Shown here in pieces: positions 61,120-64,000 of a DNA stretch of 64,000 bases. The stretch comes from CAIWHR01 sp963809965 (GTDB lineage: Bacteria > Pseudomonadota > Gammaproteobacteria > Burkholderiales > Casimicrobiaceae), in the NCBI GenBank assembly GCA_963809965.1, contig CAWELU010000039.1, positions 26,560 through 90,559 of the forward strand, read 5' to 3'. Each line of letters begins with the position of its first letter. Position 1 is the stretch's first letter. The notes beneath the pieces were generated by a model. That model did no database searches and was not told where the DNA came from. It saw only the letters and a list, made by a program, of their open reading frames with translations. The position numbers and the translations under genes are program-made.

Positions 61120-61994
61120 TCAGCCAGGGCCGTCCGCCAGCGCGATCATCCGGAGCTTCGTTCCCGCGACTTCCAGAATGTCTCCCGGAGCGAGGCGTTC
61201 CCCATCCGCCGGCAGCGGCAGGCCGTTGAGGCTGGGGGGACGCGAGCCTTCCACCGGAACGACGCGCGTTTGCCCGGCGACGCGCCGGATCGCGACCACC
61301 TGCACCCCCGCGCGGCCGATGAAGGTTTCGTCCTGCACCAGGGGTACGAGGCGCTCGGCCGAGGTTCCCGTCAGCACCCGCAGGGCATAGGCCGCCGGTG
61401 CGGAATCAGCGGCCGAAGCGGCATTTGTCATCGGGCTTGTGGGCCCGACCGGTGCCGCGGTTCGCGACGGATGAAACGCGCTTTTCCCGGACTCCGCGAC
61501 GGTGGCACGGGGGCCCGACTCCCCGGTGAGGATTGCGGTGGCTTCGGCCGGGGTCGGTTGCCGTTCGTTCGGACGCACTTGCGCGGCATCAACGACGGGA
61601 CGCGGCGTCACATCCACCGGTCGCGGCCTCGCCGGCTCGACCCGTTCCCCGAGAAACGCGGCCCGAACACGGGCCAGTTGCTGCATCGTCGGCTCCAGTA
61701 CCGCCGATTCGTCGTCGAGATAGACGAGCTGCTGCCGTCCGATGTCGATGCGATCATGGTCGCGCAGCAGATGCTTCGCTATCGGCGGCCGTTGACCAGC
61801 GTGCCGTTGGTGCTGTCGAGGTCCTCGAGAAACGAGTCCGAAAGGACCGTCACGACCACCGCATGCTCGGAGCTCACCGCCGGATAGGGCAGACAGACGT
61901 CGTTGTCGGCGCGACGCCCGATGGTGATCCGCTCGCGGTCCAGCTTGATCTCGCGCGTCTTTCCGTCGGCCTCCAGCAACACGAGCTTGCCCAT
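61120..61994 (-). CDS. FHA-domain protein (one frame change)
   Basis: About 291 residues. The N-terminal FHA domain (1-95) is MGKLVLLEADGKTREIKLDR with the phosphothreonine-binding residues in ITIGRRADNDVCLP, AVSSEHAVV and DLDSTNGTLVNGR. A one-base change near 61783 follows, then HDRIDIGRQQLVYLDD. A Pro/Ala-rich linker leads to a second beta-rich domain (ALRVLTGTSAERLVPLVQDE, FIGRAGVQVVAIRR) with an FHA-like layout. It sits 9 bp after the PP2C phosphatase gene, so phospho-signalling is likely; no Ser/Thr kinase is in the window. Confidence 0.8.
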
Positions 61995-62003
61995 GCGCCG
62001 CCC

Positions 62004-62838
62004 CTAGTTCGCTCGCTTTTTCGCGAGCCAGCGCTGCGCCCAGCCGGCGGCCGGCAGGAACTCCGGCGGCACGCGGATCAGGACGACGGAAATGTTGTCG
62101 CGGCCGCCGTTCTGGTTGGCGGCGTCGACGAGTTCGGCGGCCGCCTCCGCGAGGTCTCTCTCGTTTCTGGTCGATGATCGTGCGCACGACGTCGGGGTCG
62201 ACCATGTCGGTGAGCCCGTCCGAATTGAGCAGGTAGATGTCATCGGCCTCGACCCGGTACTCGACGATGTCCGGCGGCACGATCGCCTCGATGCCGAGTG
62301 CGCGCGTGACGAGGTTCTTGTTGAGCGAGAACTTCGCCTGGTCGGCCGTGATCTGGCCCGTGTCGATCTGCTCCTGCAGCAGCGAATGGTCGTGCGTCAG
62401 CTGCTCGAGCTTGTCGCCGCGCAGTCGGTAGCAGCGCGAGTCGCCGATGTGGCCGATGCTGATCCGGTTGCCGCAGAACACCGCACTGACGAGCGTGGTG
62501 CCCATCCCGGCGCACTCGGGACGTGCCTGCGCCGCCTCGTAGATCCCCTTGTTCGCGGCCGCGATCTGCTTTTGCAGCAGGAGCGCGGCGTGCGTGAGTC
62601 CGGTGGCGATATCGACCTTCGACAGCTCGCGACCGGAATTGAGCTCGGACAGCATCCCGTTGGTGATGACGTTGACCGCGATTCCGCTCGCGACCTCACC
62701 CGCGTTGTAGCCGCCCATGCCGTCGGCCAGGACCGCGATTCCCGCCTTGGCGTCGACGTACACCGTGTCCTCGTTGTGCGCGCGGACCATCCCGGGATGG
62801 GAAAGCACGGCACAATCAAGTGAGGCGCGTTCGGGCAT
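62004..62838 (-). CDS. PP2C-type serine/threonine phosphatase (one frame change)
   Basis: About 278 residues with the PP2C metal-binding motifs: VLSHPGMVRAHNEDTVYVD, VLADGMGGYNAGEVASG, GMGTTLVSAVFCGNRI, IGHIGDSRCYRL, YLLNSDGLTDMV and GGRDNISVVLIRV. One extra base near 62163, after KRER, shifts the frame. It starts MPERASLDC at 62838. Paired with the FHA gene it likely reverses Ser/Thr phosphorylation. The 62839-63044 interval separates it from mqsRA. Confidence 0.88.
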
Positions 62839-63044
62839 CGAGGGAGTGTTCAGTGGTTGGGGAACAGGCGTGCGGGCCGATTCAGCCCACGAGTGTAGCG
62901 GGCCGCCGCAATTGTAGCGAGCTGCCGCTAAGCCCCGGGCGGAGCGCGTTGAGGAAGAAGGCAGCGGCAACACCTGACAGTGATCGTCCTTTCGTCTGAG
63001 GCGCGGGGCCTCTTGGCAGGAAGTCCCGGTCAGGCTTGCACGGC

Positions 63045-63061
63045 TTAACCTGATAGGTTAA
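63045..63061. promoter_or_regulatory. MqsA operator palindrome
   Basis: TTAACCT-GAT-AGGTTAA, a 17-base perfect palindrome 10 bp before the mqsR start. Its core equals the AACCT(N3)AGGTT site known to be bound by MqsA at mqsRA in E. coli. Confidence 0.88.
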
Positions 63062-63071
63062 TATCGCCGGC

Positions 63072-63374
63072 GTGGAGAAACGCCGGCCGCACTATGCCCT
63101 GGCCGCCATGCAGGAGCAAATTGCGATCCTGGGGGCTGCGGCCTTCACTCAGTCCGCTCTCGACGGTGGCCGGGCAATGGGGCTGACGACCGCCGAGATG
63201 CTCGGCGTGATAGCAGGAATGGGACGAACCGAGTTCTACAAGTCGATGACCACGCACGCCGATCATCGGGTGTGGCAGGACGTCTATCACGCGCTGACGC
63301 CGGTAGGGCGAGTGGCATACATCAAGCTGACGCAGGTGCACGATCGGCCGGTAGTGCAATTCAAGGAGCGATGA
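63072..63374 (+). CDS. mqsR: MqsR-type mRNA interferase toxin
   Basis: 100 residues of the MqsR family (RelE-like fold, cleaves mRNA mainly at GC-containing codons such as GCU). It starts MEKRRPHYALAAMQEQI (GTG start), with catalytic-region residues in RTEFYKSMTTHADHRVWQDV (Lys, Gln and nearby Tyr) and ends VHDRPVVQFKER. The toxin precedes the antitoxin, the inverted order typical of this system. It overlaps mqsA by ATGA. Confidence 0.92.
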   Translation: MEKRRPHYALAAMQEQIAILGAAAFTQSALDGGRAMGLTTAEMLGVIAGMGRTEFYKSMTTHADHRVWQDVYHALTPVGRVAYIKLTQVHDRPVVQFKER

Positions 63375-63775
63375 CGATGAGGCAATGTCCCGAATGCGGA
63401 AAGCGTGCGCTGCGTCGTTTCGAAGGCGAAACGATGACCGTCGACCATGCCGGTTTGCAGAGCGCGGTCGCCGATCTTTCCGGGTCGCGCTGCGGCGCTT
63501 GTGGGGAAGTGCTGTTCGATGCCGACAGCGCGGCGCGATACGCGGCCGCCGGCGATGCATTGGTGCTGCAGGCGCGCGAACAGCAGCGCCAAGAAATCCG
63601 CCGTATTCGTCGCAAGCTTGGACTGACGCAAGCCCGGGCGTCAGCACTTACCGGCGGCGGACCGAATGCGTTCTCGCGCTATGAGCTGGGCAAGGCCAAG
63701 CCGATGCCCGCGGTGACCAATTTGCTATTGCTACTCGATCGCCATCCGGAACTATTGGACGAACTGCCGGCATGA
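63371..63775 (+). CDS. mqsA: MqsA-type antitoxin and transcriptional regulator
   Basis: 134 residues. The N-terminal zinc domain has CPECGKRALRRFEGE and SGSRCGACGEVLFD (two CxxC pairs) and binds the toxin. The C-terminal XRE-type helix-turn-helix has KLGLTQARASALTGGGPNAF and RYELGKAKP, binding the palindrome at 63045-63061. The frame is intact. Confidence 0.93.
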   Translation: MTMRQCPECGKRALRRFEGETMTVDHAGLQSAVADLSGSRCGACGEVLFDADSAARYAAAGDALVLQAREQQRQEIRRIRRKLGLTQARASALTGGGPNAFSRYELGKAKPMPAVTNLLLLLDRHPELLDELPA

Positions 63776-64000
63776 CACATAACGATGATGCGCCGGTTCC
63801 GTCGCCCCAGCCGCAAGCCCGCGAGAACCACGATCACGATGCCCGCGGCCGGCAATCGTCGTCCGCGCGTAGCGATCAATCAGTTTGACGATGAACCGGC
63901 TGCCGACTGCCGACCACGACGAGCGGGATCCTGTCGACGTCCGAACAACAGCAGCAGCAGCAGGTTCCCCTTCGCGGCGCCCGCTAGAGCACCGATCGCA
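63776..64000 (-). other. Possible C-terminal end of a DUF2167-like membrane protein at the right edge
   Basis: On the minus strand the last 120 bases read AIGALAGAAKGNLLLLLLFG, then RRQDPARRG, reminiscent of the Gly/Ala-Leu membrane helix near the end of DUF2167 proteins. Further downstream, in other frames, come RFIVKLI and AAGIVIVVLAGLRLGRRN, a second hydrophobic helix followed by Arg. Joining them would need one or two base changes, which are common in this window. The start lies outside, so the call is weak. Confidence 0.3.

Noticed and set aside
63772..63888. A 38-codon frame overlapping the mqsA stop by ATGA
   Set aside because: The composition is low complexity (Pro, Gln, Arg, Asp) with no similarity, and the opposite strand gives a better hydrophobic candidate.

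Overview
The window looks like a chromosomal segment of a high-GC betaproteobacterium (Burkholderiales-like or a close relative). This rests on gene content and order I recognise: an Orn/Lys/Arg decarboxylase near dcd-apbC-metG; uvrA divergent from an MFS gene followed by ssb; hda divergent from purM-purN; rpmB-rpmG next to radC and coaBC-dut; and a His-box fatty acid desaturase with the C-terminal extension usual in this class. No rRNA, tRNA, CRISPR array, integrase or insertion sequence was recognised.

Layout. 1-1.9 kb: Orn/Lys/Arg decarboxylase, cut by the left edge. 2-12.5 kb: accessory block with a DUF1326-DUF2182 pair, an MFS transporter, an acyltransferase, a dTDP-3-acetamido-3,6-dideoxyhexose cassette (FdtB-like aminotransferase plus a fused acetyltransferase/ketoisomerase), a bactoprenol-type GT2, a GtrA flippase and two polytopic membrane proteins. 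12.5-16.6 kb: dcd, apbC and metG. 16.6-24 kb: a six-gene hydrogenase-4-like complex (B, C, E, F, G, I) whose large subunit has lost all four Ni-Fe cysteines. 24-44.2 kb: mostly housekeeping (uvrA, ssb, mnmA, hda, purMN, an RsmB-type methyltransferase, mscS, desaturase, rpmBG, radC, coaBC, dut), with a mazEF operon, a broken orphan antidote gene and a broken ABC substrate-binding gene. 44.2-50.7 kb: a visibly less GC-rich surface-modification island (WbqC-like protein, sulfotransferase, FkbM methyltransferase, DegT aminotransferase, CgeB-like glycosyltransferase). 50.7-60.7 kb: four large TPR glycosyltransferases, one fused to an FkbM-type methyltransferase, ending at a type IV pilin gene. 61.1-64 kb: an FHA protein and a PP2C phosphatase, then mqsRA with its palindromic operator, and perhaps the end of a DUF2167 protein.

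How the genes may work together. The 6.4-9.7 kb genes can turn dTDP-4-keto-6-deoxyglucose into an N-acetylated 3-amino sugar, attach a sugar to undecaprenyl phosphate and flip it. The membrane proteins and acyltransferase around them may complete the decoration. The Hyf-like genes should build a membrane proton/sodium-pumping module driven by an unknown redox partner, not by hydrogen. The TPR glycosyltransferases beside pilA suggest protein O-glycosylation of pilin or another surface protein.

Sequence quality. Many conserved genes carry single-base indels, mostly one extra G or C. They are dense in dcd-apbC-metG-hyfB and in the TPR genes, and absent from purM through mscS. I treat them as probable sequence errors: such genes are listed as one CDS over their full extent with the frame changes noted. 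Residue numbers and lengths are therefore approximate in those genes.
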